The notes under the pieces are model-generated. The model worked only from the letters and a program-made list of their open reading frames with translations. It was not told the origin of the DNA and searched no databases. Shown here piece after piece: positions 8,504-18,638 of a DNA stretch of 64,000 nucleotides. The first letter of the stretch is position 1, and each line of letters starts with the position of its first letter. Source of the DNA: Mesorhizobium ciceri biovar biserrulae WSM1271 (GTDB lineage: Bacteria; Pseudomonadota; Alphaproteobacteria; Rhizobiales; Rhizobiaceae); assembly GCF_000185905.1 (NCBI RefSeq), contig NC_014923.1, forward strand, positions 3,185,501 to 3,249,500. The letters run 5' to 3'. Position numbers and translations under genes: made by a program.

Positions 8504-10432
8504 ATGCTGGCGCATGAAGAGCAGATGTCAGGAGGTCTCGCGCCAGGGCGTGCGCTTCCGCGCGCCCTGCTGCTGGCCATGATGTGCTCGACCGTGCTCG
8601 TCGCCGAATCGCCCCCGGCGGCCGCTTTCGAGCTTTTCGGCATCAAGCTGTGGGGATCGTCCAGCGACGAGGATGCCGACATCGTCGATCCGCTGCGCTA
8701 CGCCGTGACCATCAATGCCCCCGACGCCGACAAGGACCTGGTCAAGAAGCTCGAAAATGCCTCGGCGCTGAAGAGCGACGAGGAGCGTCCGGTTTCAGGC
8801 TCGCTCGGGCTGATGGCCAAGGCGCGCAGCGACCGCGAACAGCTTGTCGCCGCGCTCTATGCCGATGCCCGCTACGAAGGCGTCGTCACCGTCACCATCG
8901 ACGGCAAGGCGCTCGACGATTTGCCGCCGGATGCCGAATTCAAGGGTCCGCAGCCGGTTCCCGTGGCGATCGACATTGCTACCGGGCCGAAATTCACCTT
9001 GGGCAATATCAGGCTGCAAGGCGACGCGGCAGGACTGATGAGCGCCGATTATGGCCTGATATCAGGCGGCGACGCCGGATCCGGCGCAGTGCTCAAGGCC
9101 GAGGCGCTGATCGTGCGGACGCTGAAGGAGCAAGGCAGGCCGCTGGCAGAGGTGACGGACCGCCAGATCGTCGCCGACCATGCCACCTCGACGCTCGACG
9201 TGACGCTGACGGTCGCCGCCGGACCGGTCGCCGGCTATGGCCCGACCACCGTGGAAGGCACCGAGAAGGTCGACCGCGACTTCACCGAATACATGACCGG
9301 CCTCAAGCGCGGCCGGCAATACTCGCCGCAAGAGATCGACGACGCGCGCGACCGGTTGCTGGCGCTCGAGGTCTTCAACAGCGTGACGTTCAAGGAAGCC
9401 GACAAGCTCGATGCCGACGGCAACATTCCGATCGGCGTCCAGGTCAGCGAGCGCAAGCCACGCTATTTCGGCGTTGGCGGCACTTTTTCCAACACCGAGG
9501 GGCTGGGCCTTGAGGGCTATTGGGGCCACCGCAATTTGTTCGGCCGGGCCGAGAAGCTGCGCATCGATGGCAAGATCAGCGGCATCGGCAGCAACGATCT
9601 CGGCGAACTCAACTACAATGCCGGCATCATGTTCGAGAAACCCGGTGTGATCGGACCGGCATCGAAGTTCTTCGCCGGCGTCAAGACGGTGCTCGAACAT
9701 CCTGATGCCTATGACCATTTCTCGGTCAAGGGCAGCGCCGGCCTGTCCTACGAACTGACCAAGAAGCAGACGGTTTCCGCCGAGGTGGCGCTCGACTATT
9801 CCCGCATCCACGACGCTTTCGGCAAGCACAAATACCTGATCGCCAGCATTCCGCTGCAATATGTCTACGACAACAGGGACAACCGCCTGAACCCGACCAG
9901 CGGCTTCCGGGTGCTGGCCTATGCCGAGCCGAGCTACGACATTTTGAATGGTGCGGCCTTCCTGAAGCTCAAGGGCGAGGGATCGGCCTATCAGTCGCTG
10001 GATTCGGCTTCCAAGTTCGTGCTGGCCGAACGTGTCGCCATCGGGTCGATCGTCGGCACCGGGCTTCAGAATGTGCCGGCCGACCGGCGCTTCTATTCCG
10101 GCGGCGGCGGTTCGGTGCGCGGCTACGCCTATCAGGGCATCGGTCCGAAGGATTTCACCGGCCAGCCGATCGGCGGCCTGTCCTTCTTCGAAACCTCGGT
10201 CGAGATGCGCATCGCCATCACCGATACGATCGGCATCGTGCCGTTCGTCGATGCCGGCACCGTGTCGACCAAATCGGTTCCCGATTTCTCCGATGTCAAG
10301 GTCGGCGCCGGCGTCGGCCTGCGCTATGTCACGCCGTTCGGGCCGCTGCGCATCGACGCGGCCGTGCCGCTCAACCGCGATCCGGGCGATCCGCATTTCG
10401 GCATCTATGCCGGCATCGGACAGGCATTCTGA
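8504..10432 (+). CDS. tamA: TamA, outer-membrane Omp85-family translocation/assembly protein
   Basis: A 642-residue BamA/TamA family beta barrel. A signal peptide (AAAFE cleavage region) precedes three POTRA-like segments (about 60-310) and a 16-strand barrel ending in the typical aromatic residue (AGIGQAF). The lid-loop motif VRGY lies at residues 538-541 within GGGGSVRGYAYQG. TamA works with TamB, encoded 3 bp downstream, in moving autotransporters or phospholipids across the periplasm. The first ATG has a weak ribosome site; a second ATG 21 nt downstream (8525) is an equally possible start. The gene diverges from the alpha-2-macroglobulin gene; the 272-bp space between them presumably holds both promoters, but I could not place clear boxes there. 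Confidence 0.93.
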   Translation: MLAHEEQMSGGLAPGRALPRALLLAMMCSTVLVAESPPAAAFELFGIKLWGSSSDEDADIVDPLRYAVTINAPDADKDLVKKLENASALKSDEERPVSGSLGLMAKARSDREQLVAALYADARYEGVVTVTIDGKALDDLPPDAEFKGPQPVPVAIDIATGPKFTLGNIRLQGDAAGLMSADYGLISGGDAGSGAVLKAEALIVRTLKEQGRPLAEVTDRQIVADHATSTLDVTLTVAAGPVAGYGPTTVEGTEKVDRDFTEYMTGLKRGRQYSPQEIDDARDRLLALEVFNSVTFKEADKLDADGNIPIGVQVSERKPRYFGVGGTFSNTEGLGLEGYWGHRNLFGRAEKLRIDGKISGIGSNDLGELNYNAGIMFEKPGVIGPASKFFAGVKTVLEHPDAYDHFSVKGSAGLSYELTKKQTVSAEVALDYSRIHDAFGKHKYLIASIPLQYVYDNRDNRLNPTSGFRVLAYAEPSYDILNGAAFLKLKGEGSAYQSLDSASKFVLAERVAIGSIVGTGLQNVPADRRFYSGGGGSVRGYAYQGIGPKDFTGQPIGGLSFFETSVEMRIAITDTIGIVPFVDAGTVSTKSVPDFSDVKVGAGVGLRYVTPFGPLRIDAAVPLNRDPGDPHFGIYAGIGQAF

Positions 10433-10435
10433 GCG

Positions 10436-13400
10436 ATGAAAACAGTCTGGCGCATCCTCCGCATTGTTCTCTACACCCTGCTGATCGTGATTGCGGGAGC
10501 GATCGGCGCGCTGGTGGTGCTAACCAAGACCGAGCGCGGCCGCGACAATCTCGCCGGCATCATTTCGCGGCTGGCATCGACCGACGACCGCAAGATCACG
10601 GTCAGCGGCATAGACGGCATCTGGTCGGGAGCCCTCAGCGTCGACCATGTCGTGCTGGAGGATCGCGAGGGTGCCTGGCTGGTGGCGCGCAAGGTGGCCG
10701 TCGACTGGTCGCCGCTGGCGCTGCTGTCGAAAAACTTCAGCGCCGACCGCATCGCTGCCGAGCGCATAGAACTCGCCCGGTTGCCGGTGGCCAGCACGCA
10801 GCCGGCGCCGAGAGGCGGCACGACGACGCTGCCGGTTTCCATCGACATCAAGCAGATCGACCTGCCCGAGATCGCGCTTGGCCAGCAACTGGCCGGCAGC
10901 GGCATCGCCGAACTTGCCGCCAGGGGCATGCTCAAGGCCGACGCCGCGCCGCTGGCGGTCGAGACGGTGCTCAACGTCACCCGCCATGACGGCAAGCAAG
11001 GCAATGTCGATGCCAAGATCCACTTTGCGCCGGCGGACAACAGGCTCGATCTTGACCTCAAGGCCTCGGAGCCGGCAGGCGGCATCATCGCCAATCTGCT
11101 CAAGCTGCCCGATACGCCGCCGGTCGACATAATTGTCTCGGGCACCGGGCCGCTCGCCAATTGGAACGGCATCGGCACGTTCTCGGTCGACGGCAAGATC
11201 GTCACCCAGCTGACAGGCCGGCACCAACTGACCGACAAGGGTAATCATGTTGAGGCCAAGGGCGACGGCGATTTCGCTCGCTTCCTGCCTGAGAATCTCA
11301 AGCCGCTGTTTGCCGGCAAGACCAGCTTCGATGTCGCCGGCACCGCCACATCGGCCGGTGGCGTCAGTGTCGACCGCGCCAACATCGACAGCGATGCGGT
11401 GCACGGCACCGCGACCGGCATTGTCGATCCTGCCGGCGCCAGCGACCTCTCGATCGAACTCGCCGCCAAGGGTCCGCCCGTTGTGATCAGCGTCGGCAGC
11501 AAGGCGCAACCGATCACGCTGGCGATCAGCAATGCCACCGCCCGCGCCTTCGGCGACGGCAAGGCACCGATCATCGACATCGGCGCCTCCTTCGTCTCCA
11601 TCGTTGCTGGCGGCACGCGGCTGGATGATCTGGCGGCGCAGATCCATTCCGACGGCTTTGACATCCAGAACCGCGCCGGGCCGGTCACCGTCAAGCTGCA
11701 GGCGGGTGGCCTCAACACCGACGTGGCGACGCTGGCGCCGCTGATCACCGGCAAGATCGATGTCGATCTGGCCGGGTCGGTCAGCAAGGATGCCATTGCC
11801 ATCGACCAGGGCACGCTGCGCTCCGACGCGCTCAACGCCTCTCTGACGGCGACGGTGGCGCTTGCCGACCTGTCGATGCAGCTGAAGATGAACGCGGATG
11901 CCGTGGCGACGGCCTTTCCGCCGCAGATCGCCTCGGTGCTTGGCGCCCGGGTGAAATTCTCGGCCACCGCGGCCCGCGATCCGCAGGGATCCTTCGCCGC
12001 CAACTCGATCGAATTCACGTCCGGCACGCTCAGCGCCGCCGGCACGGCCAGCATGCAGGGCACCGACATCCAGGCCGACATCAAGGGCAAATTGGGCGAC
12101 GTTTCCGTGCTGTCGCCGACAGTCGGCGTGCCGGTTGCCGGTGGCGTCGATTTCGCGCTGTCGGCAAGCGGCGCGATGACGGCGCCGGATTTCACCGTTA
12201 CCGCCGACAGCGACAGCCTGACGGCATCGGGCCGCACGGTGAAGAGCATCAAGCTGACGGCGAGCGGCAAGGCCGATATCACCAGTCCCGCCGCCAACGT
12301 ATCGCTGACCGGCTCCGTCAACGACCAGCCGCTCGATATCAAGGCAGCACTGGTGACAAGCGAGGGCAAGCGTTCGATCAACGGATTCCTGGTCTCGCTG
12401 GGCGACAACAAGGTCTCGGGCGATCTCGCGCTGGACGACACGTACATGCCGCTCGGTACGCTGACGCTCGACGCGCCCGCTATCGACCAGTTGGCCGCAC
12501 TGGCCGGCCAGGCGGTGACGGGCGACATCGACGGCACCATCGGCTTTGCCAAGGAGGGCGACGCGCCCTCCGTCGCGATCGATGCGAAGAGCACTTCGAT
12601 CGCGCGTGGCGACGTGACGGCCAAGGCCATCACCGTCAATGCGCTGATCGCCAATTATCTCAAGGCGCTGGCGATCGCCGGTTCGATAAAGGCTGACAGC
12701 GTCACTTCCGGAACCACCGAAATCAGCGGCATCGGCGTCGACCTGAAGCGCGACGGCGATTGGACCAATTTCACCGGCGGCGCCACCATAGCGGGCATTC
12801 CGGCGACCGCTGCCGGCCGGGTGAAGATCGCCGACGGCAAGACGAGCGTCGAGATTACCTCGGGCGAGGCGACGGTTCGCGGCATCAAGGCCGCAATCGC
12901 TCAGGCGTCGACACTGAGCATCGCCAACGGCACGGCCAGCATCGAGAAACTGGCGCTCGATGTCGGCGGCGGTTCGGTGACGCTGTCGGGCACTGCCGGT
13001 CAGACGCTCGACCTCGCGGCGCAATTTTCGGCACTGCCCGCGGCGCTCGCCAATGAATTTTCGCCCGGCCTCGACGCTGTCGGCACGCTCAGCGGCACGG
13101 CTGGAGTGACCGGGCCGCCGGCCGCTCCCGATGTCCGCTTCAATGCGCAACTGGCCGGTATCGAAACCAGCCAGACCCGGCAGGCCGGGCTCGGGCCGCT
13201 GGCTGTCGACGCGGCAGGCAGTTACACCTTGGCTGGCGGTGTTGTGCTCGATCAGGCGACGCTGACCGGCGACAAGATTTCCGGCAAGGCGACCGGCACC
13301 CTCAATCCGAACGGCGCCAGCGATTTTGCGCTCGATCTCATCTCATCCGGCCCCAGCCTGCCCCTGACTGTCGGCAGCGCCGAGAGCCCAGTCAAGATCG

Positions 13401-16400
13401 AAATCCGGTCCTTGTCGGCAAAGGTGGCGGGCGAGAGCACGCGGGCCCGCCTGGATGTCTCTGCGATCCTGCCCTCGATCGTCACCAGTCCAGCGAGGGT
13501 GGACGGGCTTGCCCTGGCGTTGCACTCGGATGCGTTCGATCTCAAGAACCGCGCAGGGCCAGTTTCCGGCACAGTGTCGGTGGACAAGGTCGGTCTCGAC
13601 AATCCGGTGATTGCGCCGCTGATCGCCGGCAAGGTCACGGCGGCGCTCAGCGGTCGCCTGACAGCCGATGCGGTTGCCATAGACAGCGGCTCGCTCAAGA
13701 GCGATGCGCTGAACAGCCAAGTTGCCGGCCAGGTATCGCTGCGTGACGGTGCCATCGACCTCAATCTGAAGGCGGATGCCCCATCGTCGGCCCTGCCGGC
13801 GGCGGCGCGCGGCATGCTTGGCGAACGCGCTGAGATCAGCGCCACGCTGAAGCGCGACCCCAACGGCAGTATCAATATAGGCGGATTGAAGCTGACCTCG
13901 GGCGCGCTGACCGCAGACGGGCAAGCCAGCCTTGCCGACAACAAGGTGGCCGCCGACATCAAGGGTGCGCTGAGCGACATCTCGCTGCTGTCGAAAGACG
14001 CCAAGGGCGCCATCGCTTTTGCGTTGAACGCGCAGGGCCCGGCCGCGGCGCCGGACCTGTCGTTGACCATCGACAGCGACCGCCTTCTCGTGGCGGCGCG
14101 AGAGATCACCGGGCTGAAGCTGACCGCCACCGGCAAGGCCGATGCCGCCAATCCGGCGGCGAATGTGCAGCTGACCGGCAATGTCGCCGGCCAGGCGCTG
14201 CAAGGCAGTGCGGTGCTGGCGACGGCGGACGGCAAGAGCGCCATCAATGGCCTGCTGCTGTCGCTCGGCAAGAACAGGATTTCCGGCGATCTGGCGCTGG
14301 ATGAAAAGTTCGTGCCGGTCGGCACCATCGCGCTCGACCTGCCCGATATCGGCCCGCTGGCAGCACTTGCCCTGGAGAAGGCCGAAGGCGATGTGCGCGG
14401 CACGATCGCCTTTTCGAAGAACGGCAATGCGCCACAGGTCGCAATCAAGGCGGCGACAGCATCGATTACGCGCGGCGACCTGCAGGCGAAAGCCGTCTCG
14501 ATCGATGCGCTGGTCGCCAACTATCTGGCGGCGCCCGTGATCTCCGGAAAGATTCGCGCCGACACCGTCACGTCGGGCGGCACCGTGATCAGCGGCATCG
14601 ATGTCGACTTGAAGCGCGACGGCGACTGGACCGGCTTCTCCGGCGGCGCAACCGTCAAGGGCATTCCGGCACAGGCCGCCGGCCGGGTGAAAGTGGCCAA
14701 CGGCACGACGACCATCGAGCTTGCCTCCGGCCAGGCGACCGTACAAGGCATCAAGGCGGCCATTGCCCAGGCCTCGACCGTCAGCATCGTCAACGGCATG
14801 ACGACGCTGGACCGGCTCGTGCTCAACCTTGGCGGTGGTACGGCGACGGTGACCGGCAAGGTCGGCACGGCGCTCGACATCAATGCGACGCTGGCGCGGG
14901 TGCCGATGTCGCTCGCCAACAGTTTCTCGCCGGGGCTCGACGCCGCCGGTTCGATCTCAGGCACGGTCAAGGTGACGGGTACGCCGGCGAACCCCGCCAT
15001 TGCCTTCAACCTCGACGCGGCCGGCGTGCAGACCTCGCAGACGCGCGGTGCCGGTGTCGGTGCGGTGAGTGTCTCCTCGTCGGGCACCTTCGGCGGCAAC
15101 AAGCTGACCTTCAATGCCAATGTCGGCGATGGCGCCGGCCTTGGCCTCAAGGGCGGCGGCACCGTGACGACGGCCGGCACGCCGTCACTGGTGCTCGACT
15201 TCAATGGCGTCGTGCCGTTCGGCCTGCTCAGCCAGAAGCTGGCCGCGCAGGGCCTGTCTTTGTCTGGAACCGCCAATGTCAACGTGCAGGTGCGCGGTCC
15301 GGCGACATCGCCCGTCATCGGCGGCAGCATCAGCACCTCGGGTGCGCGCCTTGTCGATGCGCGCTCCGGCCTCGCCGTCAACGATCTCGCCGCCGATGTC
15401 TCGATTGCCGGCGGCGTCGCCAGGATCAACCGGCTGACCGGAACGCTGTCGACGCGCGGCAGCCTGTCGGCCAGCGGCACGGTCGGCATCAACCCGGCGC
15501 AGGGTTTCCCGGCCGACCTGTCGATCAAGCTGGTCGACGGCCGCTATACGGACGGCAGGGTGGTGACCGCCAATCTCGGCGGCGACCTGACGATCAAGGG
15601 ACCGCTGACCTCCGCACCGGTCATCGCCGGCACCGTCAATCTCGCCAAGACGGTGATCACCGTTCCCGACAAATTGCCGGGCTCGCTGGCGGCGCTCGAC
15701 GTCAAGCACAAGAACGCGCCGGGCGCGGTCAAGGCGCAGGACAAGGCGCTGCGGCCGCCGACGACCAGCGGCAAGGGCGGCGGTAGCGGCCTTGCGCTCG
15801 ATGTCACGGTCAACGCGCCGAATCAGATCTTCATCCAGGGCAGGGGCGTTGATGCCGAACTTGGCGGCTCGCTGAAGCTGACCGGCCCGGCCTCGTCGCC
15901 GCAAGCGGTCGGCACCTTCACCTTGCAGCGCGGACGACTGTCGATCCTCGGCAAGCGGCTGACCTTCACCGAAGGCACGGTCGGGTTTTCCGGCTCGCTG
16001 GTGCCCTATCTCAATTTGACGGCGACCACAACGACGACCAGCGCCACCGTCACCATCGTGGTGTCGGGCGAAGCGACCAATCCGAAGTTCACCTTCTCCT
16101 CGGTGCCGGCGCTGCCCGAGGATGAGGTGCTGGCGCAATTGATCTTCGGCCGCTCGATGTCGAACCTGTCGCCGCTGCAGATCGCCCAGCTCGCCGAAGC
16201 GGCGGGGCAGCTGGCCGGCGTCGGCGGCTCGACGTCGCTGCTGGAAAACCTGCGCAGCGCCATTGGCGTCGACGATCTCGACGTCACCACCGACGACCAG
16301 GGCGGCACGGCGGTTTCGGCCGGCAAATACCTCAACGACCGCACCTATGTCACCATCCAGAAGGGCGACAAGCCTGGCTCGGGCAAGGCAACGATCGACC

Positions 16401-16489
16401 TCAATGTCGGGCGCGGCGTCAAGCTGCGCGGCGAGGCCAACGATGCCGGCGAAGCCAAGGGCGGCATCTTCTACGAGAAGGAATACTGA
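10436..16489 (+). CDS. tamB: TamB, AsmA-like periplasm-spanning translocation/lipid transport protein
   Basis: A 2017-residue inner-membrane-anchored protein: one transmembrane helix (about 8-30), then a very long series of beta-helical repeats, then the conserved TamB (DUF490) C-terminal domain, recognisable by LPEDEVLAQLIFGRS followed by MSNLSPLQIAQL. It starts 3 bp after tamA and must be cotranscribed. The family forms a hydrophobic groove linking inner and outer membranes. It is longer than E. coli TamB (1259). The extra length is explained by a near-tandem internal duplication of about 620 residues (roughly 305-930 and 930-1550), marked by SQTRQAGLG/SQTRGAGVG and NRAGPV in both copies. 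Confidence 0.93.
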   Translation: MKTVWRILRIVLYTLLIVIAGAIGALVVLTKTERGRDNLAGIISRLASTDDRKITVSGIDGIWSGALSVDHVVLEDREGAWLVARKVAVDWSPLALLSKNFSADRIAAERIELARLPVASTQPAPRGGTTTLPVSIDIKQIDLPEIALGQQLAGSGIAELAARGMLKADAAPLAVETVLNVTRHDGKQGNVDAKIHFAPADNRLDLDLKASEPAGGIIANLLKLPDTPPVDIIVSGTGPLANWNGIGTFSVDGKIVTQLTGRHQLTDKGNHVEAKGDGDFARFLPENLKPLFAGKTSFDVAGTATSAGGVSVDRANIDSDAVHGTATGIVDPAGASDLSIELAAKGPPVVISVGSKAQPITLAISNATARAFGDGKAPIIDIGASFVSIVAGGTRLDDLAAQIHSDGFDIQNRAGPVTVKLQAGGLNTDVATLAPLITGKIDVDLAGSVSKDAIAIDQGTLRSDALNASLTATVALADLSMQLKMNADAVATAFPPQIASVLGARVKFSATAARDPQGSFAANSIEFTSGTLSAAGTASMQGTDIQADIKGKLGDVSVLSPTVGVPVAGGVDFALSASGAMTAPDFTVTADSDSLTASGRTVKSIKLTASGKADITSPAANVSLTGSVNDQPLDIKAALVTSEGKRSINGFLVSLGDNKVSGDLALDDTYMPLGTLTLDAPAIDQLAALAGQAVTGDIDGTIGFAKEGDAPSVAIDAKSTSIARGDVTAKAITVNALIANYLKALAIAGSIKADSVTSGTTEISGIGVDLKRDGDWTNFTGGATIAGIPATAAGRVKIADGKTSVEITSGEATVRGIKAAIAQASTLSIANGTASIEKLALDVGGGSVTLSGTAGQTLDLAAQFSALPAALANEFSPGLDAVGTLSGTAGVTGPPAAPDVRFNAQLAGIETSQTRQAGLGPLAVDAAGSYTLAGGVVLDQATLTGDKISGKATGTLNPNGASDFALDLISSGPSLPLTVGSAESPVKIEIRSLSAKVAGESTRARLDVSAILPSIVTSPARVDGLALALHSDAFDLKNRAGPVSGTVSVDKVGLDNPVIAPLIAGKVTAALSGRLTADAVAIDSGSLKSDALNSQVAGQVSLRDGAIDLNLKADAPSSALPAAARGMLGERAEISATLKRDPNGSINIGGLKLTSGALTADGQASLADNKVAADIKGALSDISLLSKDAKGAIAFALNAQGPAAAPDLSLTIDSDRLLVAAREITGLKLTATGKADAANPAANVQLTGNVAGQALQGSAVLATADGKSAINGLLLSLGKNRISGDLALDEKFVPVGTIALDLPDIGPLAALALEKAEGDVRGTIAFSKNGNAPQVAIKAATASITRGDLQAKAVSIDALVANYLAAPVISGKIRADTVTSGGTVISGIDVDLKRDGDWTGFSGGATVKGIPAQAAGRVKVANGTTTIELASGQATVQGIKAAIAQASTVSIVNGMTTLDRLVLNLGGGTATVTGKVGTALDINATLARVPMSLANSFSPGLDAAGSISGTVKVTGTPANPAIAFNLDAAGVQTSQTRGAGVGAVSVSSSGTFGGNKLTFNANVGDGAGLGLKGGGTVTTAGTPSLVLDFNGVVPFGLLSQKLAAQGLSLSGTANVNVQVRGPATSPVIGGSISTSGARLVDARSGLAVNDLAADVSIAGGVARINRLTGTLSTRGSLSASGTVGINPAQGFPADLSIKLVDGRYTDGRVVTANLGGDLTIKGPLTSAPVIAGTVNLAKTVITVPDKLPGSLAALDVKHKNAPGAVKAQDKALRPPTTSGKGGGSGLALDVTVNAPNQIFIQGRGVDAELGGSLKLTGPASSPQAVGTFTLQRGRLSILGKRLTFTEGTVGFSGSLVPYLNLTATTTTTSATVTIVVSGEATNPKFTFSSVPALPEDEVLAQLIFGRSMSNLSPLQIAQLAEAAGQLAGVGGSTSLLENLRSAIGVDDLDVTTDDQGGTAVSAGKYLNDRTYVTIQKGDKPGSGKATIDLNVGRGVKLRGEANDAGEAKGGIFYEKEY

Positions 16490-16693
16490 CAGTCCGGCGG
16501 GGCTTTTGGCCTCATGGTGGATCGATTCTGGTGCTGTGCGGGCCAGAGTAAATGTCTCAGTTTAATCGACTATCGCGATTCCAGAAGAATCCGTCGGACA
16601 GTAGCAAATTTGCGCCAAGACTGTCGTTATCACGCGAACCGCTCCCCTTTCAAAGTTGCACATTCCCTAACATGTTCTCAATCCACGCCGTCT

Positions 16694-16722
16694 TTGACAT
16701 CATGGCCTGGATGCGGAATGTT
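16694..16722 (+). promoter_or_regulatory. possible sigma70-type promoter of the peptide ABC operon
   Basis: A perfect TTGACA box at 16694-16699 is followed after 17 nt by AATGTT, a poor -10 match. It lies 34 bp upstream of the substrate-binding protein ATG in the 266-bp space after tamB. The -35 match is strong and the -10 weak, so this is tentative. No terminator for tamB was recognised in this space. Confidence 0.35.
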
Positions 16723-16755
16723 AAAAGGCGGAAAGCCAACAATGGGAGTTAAGTC

Positions 16756-18408
16756 ATGACAATTTATAAGAGTAATGGCGATCGCGTTCCGGATCACATC
16801 CTGGCCATGGCCGAAGAAGCCAAGGCAGGCAAGGTGGACCGCCGCGAATTCCTGGCCATGGCCAGCGTCTTCGGCGCATCGACGGCAATGGCTTACGGCT
16901 TGCTCGGCCTCGCCGATCCGACGCCGGCGAAGGCCGAAGAGGTAAAGGGCAAGAAGGGCGGCACGCTGAAGATCGCCCAGTGGATCAAAGATCCCAAGGA
17001 CCCGCGCAAGGCCGACTGGTCGGAAATCGCCAATGCCGAGCGCCAGGCGCTGGAGCCGCTGGTCAAGTACACCTCCGAATACACGTTTCGCCCCTATCTG
17101 CTGGAAAGCTGGGACGTCAACGACGACGCCACGCAGTATACGCTGCATGTGCGCAAGGGCGTCACCTGGTCGAATGGCGATGCCTTCACCGCCGATGACG
17201 TCATCTTCAACCTGAAGCGCTGGGCTGACAAGAAAGCCGAAGGCAATTCCATGCCCGGCCGTCTCGGCTCGCTGGTCAAGGACGACAAGCTCGACGAAAG
17301 CGCCGTGACCAAGCCGGACGACCACACGGTCGTGCTTAAGCTCAGCAAGCCGGACATCGCGCTGATTCCGAACATGTGCGACTATCCCGGGCTGATCGTC
17401 CACAAGACCTTCGATGAGAAGGGCGGCGACTTCAAGGCCTGCCCGATCGGCACCGGTCCGTTCGAACTCGTCTCCTACGATGTCGGTCAGAAGGTGGTCT
17501 ACAAGCGCCGCACCGATGACAAGTGGTGGGACGGCGAAGTGTTCCTCGATGGCCTGGAATTCATCGACTACGGCACCGATCCGGCAGCCATGGTCAGCGC
17601 TTTCGAGGCCGGCGAAGTGCACACCAACTTCGAGACTTCGGCCGACTATGTGTCGATCCTCGACGGCATGGACCTGGTGAAGTCGGAAATCGTCACCGCG
17701 TCGACCATCGTCTGCCGCACCAACGTCAACAACAAGCCCTATGGCGACCAGAAGGTGCGCAACGCGCTGCAGCTTGCGGTCGACAACAATGTCGTCTTGC
17801 AGCTCGGCTACGGCAATGCCGGCTCGGTCGCCGAAAACCACCATGTCTGCTCGATCCATCCGGAATATTACGAGCTGCCCAAGGTTGCCCGTGATCCGGC
17901 CAAGGCGAAGGCGCTGATGGCGGAAGCCGGCCAAGCCGACTTCGAACACGAGCTGATCACCGTCGACGAAGACTGGCACAAGAACACCGGCGATGCGATC
18001 GCCGCCCAGCTGCGCGACGCCGGCATCAAGGTGAAGCGCACCGTTTTGCCGGGTTCGACGTTCTGGAACGACTGGACGAAGTATCCGCTGTCGATGACCA
18101 ACTGGAACATGCGTCCGCTCGGCGTCCAGGTTCTGGCCATCGCCTATCGCACCGGCGAGGCCTGGAACGAGGCCGGCTGGTCGAATCCGGACTGGGATGC
18201 CAAGCTCAATGCGGCGCTCGCCGTTGCCGACGCCGCCAAGCGCAAGGACATGATGAAGGACATCGAGCAGATCCTGCAGGATTCCGGCATCATGATCCAG
18301 CCGTACTGGCGCAAGCTCTACAGCCACTCGGTGAAGGCGGTGCAGAACTATAAGATGCACCCGACCTTCGAGCGCGACTACGGCAAGGTCTGGCTCGACC
18401 AGGCTTGA
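16756..18408 (+). CDS. family 5 extracellular solute-binding protein, Tat-exported (peptide-type ABC importer)
   Basis: A periplasmic receptor (550 aa) of the SBP_bac_5 / DppA-OppA family that delivers peptides or related solutes to the permeases encoded downstream. The N terminus has a twin-arginine signal, [10 protein letters not shown] at 28-37, with probable cleavage near AKAEE (60/61). The family signature region follows ([14 protein letters not shown], then [13 protein letters not shown]). Tat export suggests folding in the cytoplasm. The start has GGGAG 7 nt upstream. The solute cannot be read from the sequence; heme, opines and glutathione are alternatives within the family. Confidence 0.9.
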   Translation: MTIYKSNGDRVPDHILAMAEEAKAGKVDRREFLAMASVFGASTAMAYGLLGLADPTPAKAEEVKGKKGGTLKIAQWIKDPKDPRKADWSEIANAERQALEPLVKYTSEYTFRPYLLESWDVNDDATQYTLHVRKGVTWSNGDAFTADDVIFNLKRWADKKAEGNSMPGRLGSLVKDDKLDESAVTKPDDHTVVLKLSKPDIALIPNMCDYPGLIVHKTFDEKGGDFKACPIGTGPFELVSYDVGQKVVYKRRTDDKWWDGEVFLDGLEFIDYGTDPAAMVSAFEAGEVHTNFETSADYVSILDGMDLVKSEIVTASTIVCRTNVNNKPYGDQKVRNALQLAVDNNVVLQLGYGNAGSVAENHHVCSIHPEYYELPKVARDPAKAKALMAEAGQADFEHELITVDEDWHKNTGDAIAAQLRDAGIKVKRTVLPGSTFWNDWTKYPLSMTNWNMRPLGVQVLAIAYRTGEAWNEAGWSNPDWDAKLNAALAVADAAKRKDMMKDIEQILQDSGIMIQPYWRKLYSHSVKAVQNYKMHPTFERDYGKVWLDQA

Positions 18409-18423
18409 TATCGCATCGACATG

Positions 18424-18450
18424 GAGGGAAGGGGCTCGCTCCCTTCCCTC
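18424..18450 (+). terminator. GC-rich stem-loop after the binding-protein gene
   Basis: GAGGGAAGGG (18424-18433) pairs perfectly with CCCTTCCCTC (18441-18450) around a 7-nt centre that includes one G-T pair. There is no T-run, so it is more likely an attenuating or mRNA-protecting hairpin, as commonly found between an abundant binding protein and its permease genes, than a full terminator. Confidence 0.6.
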
Positions 18451-18638
18451 GCTCTTTGCATTGTCCGTCCCTGCTGGTCCGCACATTCTCAAAAAAGTTG
18501 CGGACTCGCGGGCAAGGCCATGCAACAAAAACAGGGTTGATCGCATCCGAAGGCCTGTTTGACAGCCAGCCCCGCCGGTCACGGCAGGGTTGGCTTTCAT
18601 AGCCGGCTCAAACCCCAACCCATCGGCAGGGGGCCGCC

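Noticed and set aside
10520..13150. Very long minus-strand frame opposite tamB
   Set aside because: Results from the repetitive GC-rich coding of tamB; the amino acid make-up is not protein-like.
16514..16759. Short plus-strand frames between tamB and the binding-protein gene
   Set aside because: No ribosome site, no conserved sequence; the region more likely holds the promoter.
16678..18618. 646-codon frame opposite the peptide-binding protein gene
   Set aside because: Shadow of a well-supported gene with a Tat signal and family motifs.
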